Shown here in pieces: positions 1-14,369 of a DNA stretch of 64,000 nucleotides. Under the pieces are notes generated by a model. That model saw only the letters and a program-made list of their open reading frames with translations. It was not told the DNA's origin and searched no databases. How positions within the stretch are numbered: the stretch's first letter is position 1; every line of letters begins with the position of its first letter. This DNA comes from Colius striatus (lineage: Eukaryota > Chordata > Aves > Coliiformes > Coliidae), in NCBI RefSeq assembly GCF_028858725.1, contig NC_084759.1, positions 90,640,889 through 90,704,888 of the forward strand, read 5' to 3'. A program made the position numbers and the translations under genes.

Positions 1-3000
1 TCTCTCAGTTGCAGAGCAGAGACCTGCCTCCCGCAGGGGATACGCGGAGGATTATCTACCCTGAAATGAAAGTCTGTTGACCTAGGGAAAACGTTTCACT
101 AAATAACAGCAGTTGTGAATCGAAGGGACCTGTGGGATGTTAGGCACGGTGTAAAAGCAATTTGAACTGAGCAGGGAGAATATGTAGAAAGAGTTTGGGG
201 CAGAGGAAAGCTAGATAAAGTATGTAAATGAATGCATTCATGGGAGTTGTAGAAGCTTTGCAAAAGGAAAACACATTCAGTTTTCCACTGATGAAATGGC
301 AATTGCAGGGTTACTCTGATCCAAGCAGAGTCCCACAGTGTCCCAGTAGATGTGACCTTGCCCTGCCACATCTCCTGCTCTCTGGAGGGACCCACTGTTC
401 CCTGCATATCCTGGGACGCTCCCTGCACAGCCATGGCATATGCCTGCCTGTGGTGTCCTGGGACCTTGTGCCTGCAGGTGTCACTCTATTTTGGATCTCC
501 ATAGTGTTGGATATGGCCCCGACACATACCTCAAGACAACCTTGCCTTGGCCAGGAAGGAAAAAAACATGAAAACTACGAGTCTTCAGCCAAGTATAAGC
601 TTGAACCTGCTGGCAAACTTGGCTGAAGTTATTTTAATGTTAGCAAAACAGACTGTCGCAGCACCGAAAGGGTGCTGTGATGGTCTCTCTGGTTCACTAA
701 CTCTAAGTGCAAGAGCACTTAATTGCTGGATCCTCACATGGCCCCTGGACCACAAGAATGAAAACATTCTTGCTATTCTGAAGAGAGTTATGTAGATCCT
801 ATTGCCCTTTTGCCCTGTGTTACGGTGATAATCTGGCAGTCTTTATTAAACCCCAGGGCAAACTGGTTAATTATTCTGAGACTAAAGGGTAGCATCCCAG
901 AGAGAAAAACTGCAGAGGATCTTCTAGGCTGGGGTCTCCATGCTCACAAAGTTGTTTTTTTAAAATCCTGCATAAAACAAAAAGTGGTGTGAAATACGTT
1001 ATTGGATTGGGAAATATCTCTGTCAGGATTGTTTTTCAGCTGTCAAATAACTGTCTGAGGCAGTGATGGAATTGCTATAGCCTAAGTCACACAAAATGAG
1101 GGTGGAGAAAAAGACTTCGACTCTTTATAGAGTTTTTACAAATCCAGAGCTCAGCAGTGGCTCTGCTGTACCAGGCAATGTAAGTTACAGTAGCTGCAAA
1201 AGCCTTTGGAAGTGACCAGTTGTGATCACACTCCTTAGATTTTGCAAAGAGCAAATCTTTGGAGAGCTTTTTTCCAAGAGCCCTGCTGGGTTTTTTTAAA
1301 CTTGATTTTATTTTCCCAAGTAATACCGAGCAACACCTGTGGGAAGCAACCCCCTTCGGTGCACTAGGTGATGGTTGAACCATAGGCTTCAGAAATAATT
1401 GGCAAGCCTTGACCAGAGCTTTTGAGAAAGAAAAAGAAAAATAGAAGAGAAAATAGAAATTATTTTTTAAATAGCTCTAAAATTGTTTGAGAAAAGGATG
1501 AGGCTGCAGTGCTGTTTACACCTTCCTGCTAAAGCTGGTGTAAGAGATACTGTCGTGCCACACTTGATCAGACCAAGGACACATTTTTGACCTCTCAGCT
1601 GCCCCAGTGCAGCAGTTTGCATGTCCATTGAAGGCTCTTGGTTAAAAAAAGAACATATATAACTGTTTCTTGGAGAATTTTGCAGTTTTGGGTTTAGGTA
1701 ATGCAGTGGGACTGCCAGGCCATGGGGTGCTCAGTGTATGGTCAGGAAGGGTTTGAGAGGTGCATGGCTCTGCCTGGAGGGGGTAATCACTGGAGGACTG
1801 ATCCCTGGGTCCTCTCCTAGCCCTCCCTTCTCCCAGCTGTCCTTGTTGCACATCCTTCTGTTCGGGAGGATTCGCATGACTCAGCCAAGGACAAGTAGGA
1901 AAATGAATGTCATCACTTTGATCCAGTTAAAAATAATTCTTCTGATGCGTTCTGTCTGTCATGCCCACCCATCCATTCCTTTTCTTTCCCTCTTTTCTTT
2001 TTCTTTTTTTTTTTCTTGAGGAGGACTATTAGCACATATTTAGGAAGGTAAATTGTCCCCTGAGGTAAATTAGCACCTGATCAAATGTGCACAAAGTGCT
2101 AATTGCACTTTGCAAGCAAAAAACAACTGAAAACCAGGCTCCAGCAAGCAGACATGAAGTTTGAGGCCATCCCAAAGAAAGGAAAAACTTTTCAGACAGC
2201 TGACTGCAATATTACTCAGTGATACAAGTCAGACCTTGAACAAAGGGAGTAGACAGGTAGTCATTTCTAAATAAGTATGTGGGGCAGCTATTTTGGCCTA
2301 TGCTCTCCACTTCCAGATAGGACAAAATTCTTGAGGGCAGAAAGGAGGTCTGTATGTTTAGCCCCAGGCATGAGGTTCATCTATTAGCCCATCTCAGAGA
2401 GTGCTTCCTCAAGGAATTACTTGATTATTACAGTTGCTTGCTGCCACCCACCTTCCTGATGGTCTCCTCAGGAGGCATGCACCAGGAGATACAGGGAGGG
2501 TACAGGGCAAGGCAGCAGGTAGAGTACAGGGTACAGGGAGGGTGCAGGGCAACTGCTCCTCAGGCAGCAGTTCCCAGGAATGTCCCCAAAACCCAGTGGA
2601 GGAAACTACTAGGGTACTCCAACACTTGGTTTCTAGCAGAGCTAAATATCTGTGTTTCTTTATGGAAAGAGATCAAATGGTTTGAAGGTAACCACCTGCA
2701 GCTTTCTGAGATGAAAAGCATCAAAGCTTTCAGGTGAGAGCCTCCTTTGAAGATGCAGTACACAGGGAGAAGATGTCCTCGTGCACTTAGCAGGTACATG
2801 ATGCCACTGAGGACAGCAGAGATACCCCCAGAGACAGGGGAGCTGAAGGCTGCTGGTCCCAGAGGGATGGATGGGGCACCTAAAAAGCCAATGGGACCAG
2901 GAGTGCCAATTGTTTGGGAAAGAGGGGCAGGAGATCCTAGACACTGCAGCAAGTGGCTGTGGCCTCTTGGGTTTTGCTGAGATGTCATCTGCTCAAAAGT

Positions 3001-5033
3001 TGCTGTTTATTTTCTCCTCTTTGCACTCCTCCTAACAAACTGTAACTTCACTTTAAGGAAAAAAAACAAAACAAAACAAACAAAACCACAAATACACAAA
3101 AAACCCCACAAAAAACCCCAAACCAGAGCAACATAAATCTTCAGAATTCTCAATCAAATAATAGTGAAAAAAAATGTTTAGATTGCAAAGTCAAATGCTC
3201 TGAAGGTAGGCAGGAAAAAGTCTGCCTGCACAGCACCCTCCTAAGTACACTTTGCAGGCTTCTTTCTATGAGCATCTATGACTTTTTTCCCAGACCACCT
3301 GACGTCTTTAAATGTTTAAGATATGTACCCAAAAAGGCTAAAGTTTGTGGTCACTCAGGCAAGTGCAAATGTGTCATTCCACTATCACCATTCCTGATGC
3401 TGCCATCTTAATATCATTTTTTGTGTACATCTCTGGAGACTCACACATCCCTTTCCTCCAAGAACAGACAAAGCTTCCCTCTTCTTTAATAAAGCAGAAA
3501 ACTAAAACAGACTCACTGGCCAGCTGGGAGGTAAGCAGCCTCCTCACTGATACTGGTAGCAACACAGAAGAGCTGCATCCTTACAGCAGTTAGTCTACAC
3601 AATTTGATTGATACTTATGTTTTGGGTTTTTTTTTTTTCCCAGTCGTCCTTTCTCCTAATTTGCTTGCTTCAATAATTACCCAAATTATGTCAGTACTTC
3701 TTCCCTTCCAAGTAATCTTCACCCCTGTGCAGGAGGCATGCTAATTTGCCAGAAAGCTACACAGCATTTGCATGTTTTTCCATCTAATTTGGCGGCGTTG
3801 TTGCTTAAAGCAGGTGCAACGCTAATAAGCAGACTTGAGCAATCAGCCCAGGTAGAGATTTGTGGATTGCACAAGAATTTGTTTGGAGCGTCTTTCCCAT
3901 GTCTGTGCTTAGCACTAATTATAGCTGGGAGAAGGGGTTAGGAGGGAAGATGAGAGAGAGAAATGGGCTAGTGGAAGGCTAAGGCACTTGGTTTTTCTGA
4001 GAGCCTTTGAATAGAGGATATCTGCACCTCAAATCAGCTTGAAAATCTCCTCCCGGGCTGTGCTCAGGAGCAGAGATATTTTCAGAGGAATAGAAGGTGT
4101 GTAGGTCCTTGTTGCTTCCCACTTCGGTGCTGAGCAGAGCTTCCAGATAAATTGGGCTGGTGACAGAAAAGCAGGGAAAGCTACCACTGGGAAACTTGGC
4201 ATTCACAGTCCTGTACGTTCGCATTTTTCCTAACTCCCCACAGACACTGCTATTTACCTCACTAAAGACTAAAACCCAGACCTGCTCGACACAGGTCTTG
4301 TAGGAGTTTCTAGCAGTTGAAGGTGGTGAGGCCAGCAGCAGGTCCTGCTCTGCTCTGGTGGTCGATGTCACGAGGCTGAACCAGGCTCAGCCCTCTCTCA
4401 TAGGTCTCCTCGGCACAGCACTGCTCCCCATCCCATACTTCGCCCTGCTGAGCTGTTGGGCCTTGCAGACATGAGACACATGCTCTGGGGTGGATGTGGA
4501 GTTTGTCCCAGGGGAACGATACGTGATGCTTCCCCAGGCTCTGAGCCTAGGTTCAGGACCTGCTGCAACATGCCACCCAACCCATTAGTAACGGCATCCT
4601 CTGGGCAGGCAGGGATGTCAGGGCTGTCTAGGTAAATGAAAATCTGTTCAGCCTTTGCTGTCACATCAGCTCCTGCTCGCCTGCTTGCTTTTCTCAGTTC
4701 CTGTTGGCACTTGGAGCACTTAGACTAACAGATACCTTACAAAAGTTTTCCATGAGCAGGACTTTTCAAATCTCTCTGGACAGAAACTACATTTCTTATG
4801 TTGAAGAGGTTGATGTTCCCCCTCAAGCCTATTATTGTTGTTGTTGTGGCCTTTTATATAACTATTTGTAACTATTATTATAATTACTACTATTATTGTA
4901 TTGCATCTATGCTGAGTTATGAGTTGAGGAAGAATTTTAGGATAATTCCTGCCTGCTTTTTGTCACCCGGGGTGCTAAAGAGTTAGGATTCTGGGTTTTG
5001 TGGTGAAGCAATATATCTTATTCAACAAAAATG
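1..5033. other. Intergenic, no gene seen
   Basis: Only short chance open frames (largest 142 codons, minus strand 2560-2988) with no recognisable homology. Contains an A/C-rich stretch (3057-3125) and TTG/TTA-rich simple sequence (4829-4910). The segments 2020-2110 and 3640-3920 are AT-rich, non-repetitive and of the texture of conserved non-coding DNA; that is an impression only. Confidence 0.6.
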
Positions 5034-5209
5034 TTGTTAAACACCAGAACAGGCTGCCCAGGGAGGTGGTGGAATCACCATCACTGAAGATATTTAAAAG
5101 ATACATAGTAGAGGTGCAGAAGGACATGGTTTAGTGGTGAGCTTGTCAGTGTGGGTTAGTGGTTGGACTCTATGAAGGTATTTTGCAACAGAAACGACTG
5201 TATGATTCT
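5034..5209 (+). mobile_element. CR1 3' end fragment
   Basis: Non-coding tail of a CR1: CTGCCCAGGGAGGTGGTGGA, then TTGGACTC and a degenerate terminal GATTCT. Same subfamily type as the copy at 49620-50139. 5' truncated. Confidence 0.75.
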
Positions 5210-8200
5210 CAGGACATGGAAATTAATTCTGAAGGTGGACCTGTTGTGTGATTCTGAATTTCCCTAGCTAGTGATGACAGTGGTGGCATCTCACTCAGGC
5301 CTGAGCTACCCAAAGGACCTCTGTCATTATAAACTGATGAGGTGGATCAAAACCCCTGACTTACAATTCTACCTTGCACTGCAGTGTTTGCCACCTGGAT
5401 CTACGGGCATCATTTAGCAGACATTAAGAGAGAAAATCTGAGGAATTGGTTGCTTTCAGACATCCACTGGGGAAACATAGCTCATTTCAAAACCCTTTTG
5501 CTAATCAGAAAATGCTCCCTCCCTGAGTAAAAGTGTGAAGCAAAACTCACTTTTGCTTTCCTGTTCTCTTTTGGAGCAACATCCCTACATTGGCTAGAAA
5601 GGGCCTTTTCCATGGGATTTCTGGCTCGATAACAAGCAGGGCAAGCTGGGTATTTCACAGACAACTTCCCCTCCTGTCAAGTCCTGGGGTGTTCTGGACC
5701 AGGGTGAAGGTCATGCTAGAGGCAAGGGAGGGTGTCACAGCCATTGTGTCCTGCACTGCCACCCCTGCAGATGCTCCCACTGCTCCCAGGACCACTCCAA
5801 GGTTAAATCTTGACTTAAATTTCCTTCCACTGCTAACATTTCCTTGAATTAGTAGTTTTTCAGCAATAGATAATCAAAACACTTGCCTGTGTTTTATTTT
5901 TCAGTAGACCATGTGAGGTCAAAAGCAGATAGAAAACAGATTGATTAATGAAAGGGGGTCCTGATGGTTTTTTAACTTTCAACAGATGGAAAAGCAATTA
6001 ATTTTCAGTCTGATTCTGTTGTTTTCATTTATTCTTCATGGGAATCCTTATAAAGGCTTCCAGTGAGCTGTGACCCCAGTTAAAAGCAAGGCTGAGAAAG
6101 AGGCCACAGCCCAACTGACTGCAGGAGGGTTCCCTGGGGAGGATGAGAGGGGATGAGATGTGTCAGCTATTTGAAGCAAAGCAGGAACCTCATTTGTTGC
6201 AAATACCTTCTTGAAACAAGAAGGTCCCGGGTAGCAACACAATTTAAACAAATCTCTCTCTCAAAGAGGAAAAATCCTGAGGACTTTTGCCTCTATCTGG
6301 GCACAACTTCTTCCCCATGTTACCTTGAAAGGTTTGCCTTAGCAAAGGACAGGCAGAAGACCTGGTAGAGTCCCGGGGCCTGGGGATCTGCCACCACTCC
6401 AGCAGCATGCTGGCACCCAGCCTGCACAGAGACTCCAGAGCCAGGTGGCAGATTCCCACAGTGGAAAGTGGCTCATCCTTGTCTTTATCCCAGGAGCTGG
6501 ATTTTGAATGGGAGCCGCCAGCCTCCACTTGCAATTGTACATGTGCTTAGGGTAGAAAGAGGTTCCCAGCATTTCGATAGGGAAACCCCAAATGTGTATG
6601 TTTTGCCTGCTTTGGTTTTTGTGGGGAATAAAGAGCCTGAGTATTTCTGGAGAGAGGTGGGTTGTGGGTTTTTTTTCAATTTGGAAATACTTTTTTCTCA
6701 GTTTCTTCATCCAGGTGTACTGTCACCCATCTCAGTGGAATGAGGGAGCAGGGTGAGCAGGGGCTGCCTCGCTCCTCCAAAAATTACCTCTCTATAACTT
6801 CTGACCCTCTTCAGAGAAAAGGCAAGACCTGCGTTTAATGTGCTGAAACTCATTGAACTTAGCTGAGCTGACCTAGCCCATGACATTGAGCCAAAGGAAT
6901 CTTGGGGCTCTCCCACGTGATATTTGTGCCCATAAACACCTGGATTAAGTGATCCGTGTCCAACACAAAATGACAACAACGTGGTTTGCTCAGCACTCAC
7001 TCGTGGCCACGTCCTGCAGCCCTTCCCAAGCAAGAAGGAGGTGGTATTCAACAGGCAACCACCCGTGACTGTGCTGGCAGACCTCAGCAGTGCCAAGCCT
7101 GGATGATCAGAGGTGGAAACAGCCGGTGGGGAGTCCCCAGGGACCCAGGTCCTCCCTATATGAGCAGCTTAAGAAGGATTAGCTGCTCCTAGCTTTCCTG
7201 TCAGCTGGTGACAGGAGCTGGGCTCATGCTGCTGAGCCAGGGTCAGGGCTGTTTTTCTCTTCCAAGGAGCATGCACTCACTGGTGAATTGTCACAGATTT
7301 GCAGTATCAGGAATTAGGGGCATATTTTAAATGTGAACACAATGTTATCTCGTTATGTGTTCTCTCAGGACACCACAGCAGAGTGAGGAAAGCAATGAAA
7401 ACATCTCTCCCCTTAGGGCAAGGAGATTTTCTAACTAGGACAAGAAAAGGGTTGTCCTGGGCCAAAGCCAGTCAGAAGGAATTGCTGGCTAAGGGAGAAG
7501 CTTTAGTCCTCTAAAGTGTCTCCAAAATCCCATTGGCAAAGCTGAGTTACACCATTGAGAAGTAAACATCCTCATTTTGAGATGAACTGCAGTGACCAAA
7601 TCTGTACAAAACACAGGCAATGGGCATTGTGACTTGGCACATGTCCCTTGGGTTTCACTTTGTCTCCATCAGAAACAGTCCCCGACCTTTTGCCTGGCTT
7701 GGCCCAAGGTAACTGTGCTTTCCTAAGGACCAGAGAGCTTACTGAAATTTAGGCCATGCTCATGTGATTCTCACCTCAGGCTTACTTAACCTTTAGGTGC
7801 CAGCTCTTTGGCAACATTAAGGGACTCCAGGGTTAGTAGCTAGACCCAAAACATGGGGACTGCTGCAGCACATGGCTCAAAACTGAAACAAAAGCTTCAG
7901 CCTGTCCGCTGGAAGGCTCCCATCAAGACCTCAGGTGGCACTGTGGAAACACACTAAATGAAATCTTGCCTATGTCAAAGCTACGATGCAAATAAATGAC
8001 CTGTGCCGCTTGGAAAAATGAATATATTTTATCCCTTTAGATTGCAACACAGGAATATATCTTTGCCCATCAGTGAAAAAAGCATCTTACCATTTATTTT
8101 GGGTGGCAGACTTGCTGCCAGAAAGAGAATGAGAATATTATCTGTAATGAGTCTTCTCACAATGGCAATTTTCTAAGAGTTACCAGTTCTAGGTTTGTGT

Positions 8201-9544
8201 CAATAGTCGCTCATCTGCAAGCCATGGAATAAACCTTCCAAGCCTATTACAGTGTGCAGCCTCACTTCTCCAGCGCCAATGTGATAATGTCTTGACAGAG
8301 CAGCAATTCCTATTTTAACAGCCACATAGATTCTTCCCGTGTGCGCACAAACACATCTAAGCTTGGATCGTGCCTCTGCTCTCCTCTAAACCAAACAATC
8401 TAACCCATATTTCTCTTCCCCATTTGCCTGTTGACTCTTTGACATACTCAGGCTGCCCACCATTTAAATTGCAGACCCATAGGGATGGCATCCTGCTGCA
8501 TTTCTTTGGAGGCAACTCATTTGAAGTAATTTGACCCATGTCCACAAAAGCCATTTGAGGGAATTGAGGGCAATGTCTGAAGAGGTCTTCTCTGGTCTCT
8601 GTGACAGGCACAAAGCCACAATCTTCCTCAACACATCAGCAAGTGGGTCAAAGAGTCCACTTGCATCCTTCTGAATCTTGGCAGCAGTTGGGTGAATAAA
8701 AACCTGATCAAAGAGCTCTCTTGTTCTTAAGCTTTACAAAACCAAGGTTCATCTCCTTTTAAGCCTGTTTCCAGGTGTGACTGAGACGTGTCAAAAGCCT
8801 TTGATGCTTGCACCATGTGGCAGGTGAGGTGAACAAGCAAGAACAAAGCCTGCAAACTAATGCCACTGCTTTGAGTTTGTGTTTGGTAAAGCACTAAACC
8901 ACCTTTGTGCTGGCCTTTGCACAAAAATATTGTGTGGAACTGAATGCCTAATTGGTTCAGCTGGTCTATGTTTGATCACTGTGGGCTGCTTTTCTCCATT
9001 TCTAAGTGTATATGTGTTTAAAAAAAATTAAAAACGCTTAGGGAATACTCAAAAACTTGGAGATCCTATATAACCCCATATGGAGAAAGCTGTTGAAAAT
9101 ATGCCAACACTGTTAATGATAAAGGTGTGCAGCCCAATAGGGCAGGATTTTAACAGACAGGTCATGAAGTTCATACTGATCATACATTGCACTGACTCGT
9201 TTATCCCAGTGTGCAAAGATCCCAGTAATCTATTGAGAAGCCAAAAGCATCTGAGACCTTTGCAGGATGCCCTTCAGCAGGACTTCGAAAACAAGCGCTC
9301 CTGGCCAAGGACATGCTATTTAAGTATACCCCAAGGGAGCAATTAATTCCAGAGCACTGGCATTGGCTGAAAACCCAGGAGATACTTCAGAGTAGTCCTG
9401 TGATGGCAGGATCCAAAGCTTCCTTCTTGAGCACAAAGGTTTCCCATCCTACTCTGGACAAAACTCTCCACGGACATGATGTCCTGGTCACACATTGAGC
9501 TGCATCACCCTCAGCTTACAGTCTACTGTTTACTTACTCAAAGA
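5210..9544. other. Intergenic, no gene seen
   Basis: No coding homology or recognisable repeat. The segment about 8000-8340 is AT-rich single-copy sequence that could be conserved non-coding DNA. Confidence 0.55.
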
Positions 9545-9965
9545 GGACTGTGGTCAGTCTAATCCAGTCTCTCACTAGGATGCATCCTAGAGTGCTGAGG
9601 GAGCTGGCTGATGTGATTGCTAAGCCTCTCTCTATCATTTTTGAACAATCATGGAGGACAGGTCACGTGCCTGAGGACTGGAGAAAGGCCAATGTCACGC
9701 CAGTCTTCACAAGGGCAGGGAGGATGACCGAGGAAACTACAGGCCGGTCAGCCTCACCTCCATCCCCGGAAAGGGGATGGAACAACTCATCCTGGATGTT
9801 GTCACTAAATACACAAAGGAAAAGATGGTTATCAGGACAGGTCAGGTTTTTATGTGGTTGATCATAACAGCAGTGGTCTGGATGGAGTGACCCAGCTGGT
9901 GACTTGCCCACTGATATTCCTAAGTGCACAGGCAGGACAGGTCAGTAGCTTGACAGCCTTCAGTT
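9545..9965 (+). mobile_element. CR1 LINE fragment, reverse-transcriptase region
   Basis: Translation contains [20 protein letters not shown] and [20 protein letters not shown], characteristic of CR1 ORF2. A frame break follows in the segment corresponding to the next RT motif. 5' truncated, no 3' tail present. Confidence 0.85.
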
Positions 9966-12900
9966 TACCTGCCCTACTGATGTGGAGCTGTGTTCTTTGG
10001 TGGCTTTGACACTTAAAGGATGAGTGAGGGAAATCTCACATTCCCACTGGCCTCCTCTAAGTAGGGAGGAGTTGTGTTGCCAAGCAAGAACTGGCTGCAA
10101 GCAGAGTAAATATGCAACCAGGGTCCAAGGGGAACACTGAACACCAGCCAATGTGTCAGTGGCAGACAGTAAGCTTGCAGGCTCAGGAAGGAAGTTCCTT
10201 GGAAATGTTACAGAAGACGTTGAGGACTCCGGATACTTCTGGTGCACATGTGCACAATGGTTACCTCAGTAACAGGTGTTAAAAAGTCCTGGCATGCTCA
10301 GGAATAGGCTTTACTGCCCCCTCTCCCACCCGTAAAACCCTACTCTCAGCATCCTGACAATAAATAACCCCCTTATCACACATGGTGTGATAAGGTACTC
10401 AAACAGGGCCATGCTTTGGAATGGAGGATTATTTTCAGCGGTGGGCTTTAGCCAAAAAGGGGAAGCTCTGAACAGAGTCTCTGTCATTTTGCAAGGCTTA
10501 GCTGAATTGTTCCTGCCTGCTGGTTCCCTCAGTCTTCCTGGCATGGTGGTGTCACTGCATCCACACAAACAAGGGTAAAGTGATCATTTGATGAATGTCA
10601 GCAGTCAGGCACTTGGTGAAGGTGCAGTGCAGTCTTTGGTCTTACCTCAGCTGAAAAACAACACGGCTTTGTCACTCCTCAGCAGTCAGCAGGGATGCAT
10701 CCCGAGAACCACCTGAGCACAGTGACTTGGTGGGGGCAAAGAGATGGGGGGAAAATCGCTTGTTGTTTTGACAGAGAGATAGTGTCTCTAAGATGTGAGG
10801 AAAAGGAAGCAGCAGATGCCTCATATGGTTAATGGTCAACAGAAAGCACGATTTCAATCTGACAGATATATCAAAATGGCCCTCTAAAAGCTCAAAAGGT
10901 CAGACTCTTCTCCCTAAGGCAAATGAGTTTCTTGGCTTCCAGCTGCAACCTGAGCATATTTCTTCTCTGTTAGAGGCTTTAAGAAACCACACTGCCTGCA
11001 GGCCTATTTTCTTGCCTTGATTTATGTGGGATTATCATGAGACTAGTCTCATCATCAGCCTCCTATTTTCCATGGCTTCTGTACACCTCCACTTCCTATG
11101 TTTCTGGAAGGAAGACTTTCTGCTTTCCAGATGGTGTCCTACAGCTTGGTCTATGTTGTTCTGCTTCTGTCCTGGCAGGTATGGTCTCACCATGGATAGA
11201 GTATTAACTCCACCTGCAGACCAGTCTTCTTTTTCTGTGAGTTTTGGTCTGACAGAAGTGCCTTAGGGAGCTGCAGAACCATTCCAAGGAACACCCCAGA
11301 GAAATTGGGGATGAGCAGAGCTCTGCACACAGGCAGATACATGGCTAAAGCTAGTCTTGCTTCATGGCCTTGGCAGTGTTTTATGAGTGATCTGCTGCAA
11401 AGGCACAAAGCAGTCATGGCTGGGAAGTGTTGCTATGGGAGTGTGGCTGGGGAGAATCAGAGTCAAGATCATGGGTTTCTCCCAGAGATGCAACCCTGGT
11501 TGCCATCAATGCAGGATGGAAATGCATTGCACATATATAAAGGTACATTCATGCCATTTATATCACTTCTTTGGCATTCCCACTGCACGTGTACAACATG
11601 CAGATCAGTGCTTTCCATTCTGCACACCAGATGTGCCCATTCATTGCTTGCCATCTTTCCTTCCCAGCTCAGAAGGAAAGCTCCTAGCAGCACAGCTGTC
11701 AAATTCCTCCTGCAGAGCACTTACCCCAGAGATGCAGCATCAGGAATGAATACACCAGGTGAGGAGTGAGCTGCTGGAGGATGGCTTGGAGGCAGCTGCA
11801 GAAGGGAGATGATGCACAGGCAGAGCAAGAGAGAGATGGAGTTCGAAAGGCTGCGCCAGTTTGGATGCAGGGCAGTACCCAGGGACTGGTTGGTGGATCA
11901 AAAAGCAGTGGCCTTTAGGAGAAAGACACTGGGAAGAGCCCAGTAAAAAGAACACCTCAGCTTCTCTGGAGCAGGGAAAGTTGTTGCTTGCCATGGAATA
12001 TGTAATAATAATAAAAATGTGGCTGTGGTTCCCTCTCTTAATGCTCTCTCTGCAGGAACCCAGCTAATGCCAAGAGATGCCACAGGTAGCACCACTGCAC
12101 CCTCATCTACAAACCCAGCCCAAAGCCAGGCCCTGGCTCCTTGCCTTGGGGTGGGTAGCAAGCTTTCCATTTATGCACAGCTGTCTTCTCCCTTGAGGCC
12201 TCTTCTCCACAGCCTCATGCTGGGCATAGTTTGGGGCTTTCCCAGACAATCTCTGAATTGCTGGCTACAGGGACTTTCCCTGGGAGCTTTTTCTCCCTGC
12301 TGGGACATGTCTGAAGTTTTGTCCACCCCTTGTGAGCAGATGGTGCCAAGAATCTGACTATAATGACAGTAACAACACCCATACATTTTCCCAGGGCACT
12401 TCCCCACCCACCAGGTCCCGAATACCATGAAGGCCATTCTCTAGGCACAGGTGTGCCTGGCTCAAGTGGGCGCAGCAAATCCCTGTGGGCATCACTGGCT
12501 GGCACTAGCGCTGGGGCCGGTGCCTTGTTGGCAGCCATCAAGCTAATAGAGGAACTTCAGTTCACTTGGGCTTTTTCCTTAACATCTTCCTGGGTGTAGG
12601 TAATCAAATGGCTGTTCCCCGTCTCTGGTATCTTCCTGACCTCTGGGTGCCCTTGAGCTAATTCACAGACTGTCCTTGCAAAAGAAAATTAGCTGCAAGG
12701 AGCTCTCTTTCTGCCCATGCATGATTCCTCTTCTGCCCATCCACTGGCTTGTTAAATCTTGTCATGCTTAAGCTTTGGTCCCTACTGTCAAGAGGTTCAA
12801 TAATTCCCTCTTCCCAGCTCCACTCTGCCCATGCAGGGCTAGTGCAGTTGCCTGAGCTCCTGTAATCTCTGCACAGAAACACCTAAGCAAAGTGCTTCAC

Positions 12901-14369
12901 GCAGTTTCTGCACCCAAAGCCTCCAGACTTAAAGCAATCCCAGGTACAGGAAGAGTTTTCTCTCCAGCACCTCTATACTTTACATCTACAGAGCACTTCT
13001 TAACATTAAAAAACCACAAACAAACAAACAAACAAAAAAATCCCAATTTTCATGCTTCTCTTATTGTAACACATAATGCAGTTCAACTGTACCATACCAG
13101 TCGTTTTTCCCCTGTGTATACATCTATCTTCTCTTTCCTTAAGATTTATTAGAGAAGTGAACTTACCAAAAAAGAAATTAAACAAGATTTTTGCTGCTGC
13201 TGCTGCTATATAGTTTCCCAATTCTGTTTCCATTTACTGGCAGGTACCTTGTGTTACCTGAGTGCTGAGAGTGCCCGTGAAACCCTGGAAAGGCTGAGGC
13301 ATAGGCATTGCACCAGAAAATTTTGGCAGACTGTCTGGCAAACCTCACTGCCACCTCTATTCCCCCTGCCCTCTGCAGGGGTGAATGCTGCAGACCAGTG
13401 GGTACAGCAGCGGGAGGGGGTAATGTCTAATCCACTGGAACAACCACGGTCAAGGCTCATCTCTCAAAGCCCTCACTGACTTGTAGATTGGCTTTGGCGC
13501 CTAAAACCTCCCCTTAATTTTTCCATCTCTGCCAGCAGATATAACGAAAAATACTCCCTCTGTCTACAACCTTTTGACCTGGCTGTGTCCTGAGACATTG
13601 CAGCTACAGCAAAATATGCTGGAGACCTCGTTGTCTGGTTCTCTTCCAAGGTAAACAGAGTATTTCACCTCAGATACTTGAGAAACGTGAGTTCACATCT
13701 GATTTACTGTGGGACTTTATTGTGTGGTGCAAACAGGCGTCGAGTAACTCCTCTGTGCCCTGAGCTCTGAGGGATCACAGGGAGAGGGGGTTTCACCACA
13801 GTAAATGCTCACCTCAGACTGACCTCCTCTCACCAAAGCATCCCTTCGTACAAACTCCTCCCACAACGGCTGGCAGTGAAAGGTCCCTGCAAATGAAACC
13901 ACACATGCTATGGATACGCTTTTTCCCTTCCATTCCTGCTGTCTTACTCCAAAATTTACAGGCAAAGTACCATCAGACTCCACTGTTTTGATTTTGTGGT
14001 TTGGGGGTTTTTTAATTTACATCTTGGGGAAATGAGTGCATTTTCAGGTTAACAACTTAAACGTGTAATCTGTATGGAGAGGCTGCCTTCTGCAACTCGT
14101 CAGACACAAATCTGAAGGAGAAGCTTAAACGAGTCAGCTTAAACTCTCATCAGAAGTAGACTCTGAGAATCAGTAGCAGGGAAGGAGACCAGTATAGTCT
14201 TCTGCTATACATTGCTGTGGAGAATTTCCAAGTATTTCAGATGCTAGGGTAGATCCTGAGCTTTATCTAATCAACGGTGAAATCATATGAAACATGTCTA
14301 TATCTTCTGTCATGTGGGATTTTTTTCAGTTTGTGTTACTGAACCATAAATGAGTTGATCTATGAGAGA
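9966..14369. other. Intergenic, no gene seen
   Basis: Apart from the palindrome at 10371-10395 and an AAAC-rich stretch (13010-13040) I see nothing. Open frames up to 154 codons (11305-11769) resemble no protein known to me. Confidence 0.55.
10371..10395. repeat. Perfect 11-bp inverted repeat with 3-bp spacer
   Basis: CCTTATCACAC, ATG, GTGTGATAAGG: eleven matching base pairs around three bases. No transposon ends or target duplication identified around it. Confidence 0.9.

Noticed and set aside
2560-2988. 142-codon minus-strand open frame
   Set aside because: Pro/Ser-rich without known domain; open frames on several strands at the same place.
11305-11769. 154-codon open frame
   Set aside because: No homology; overlapped by an equally open shifted frame, as in chance open sequence.
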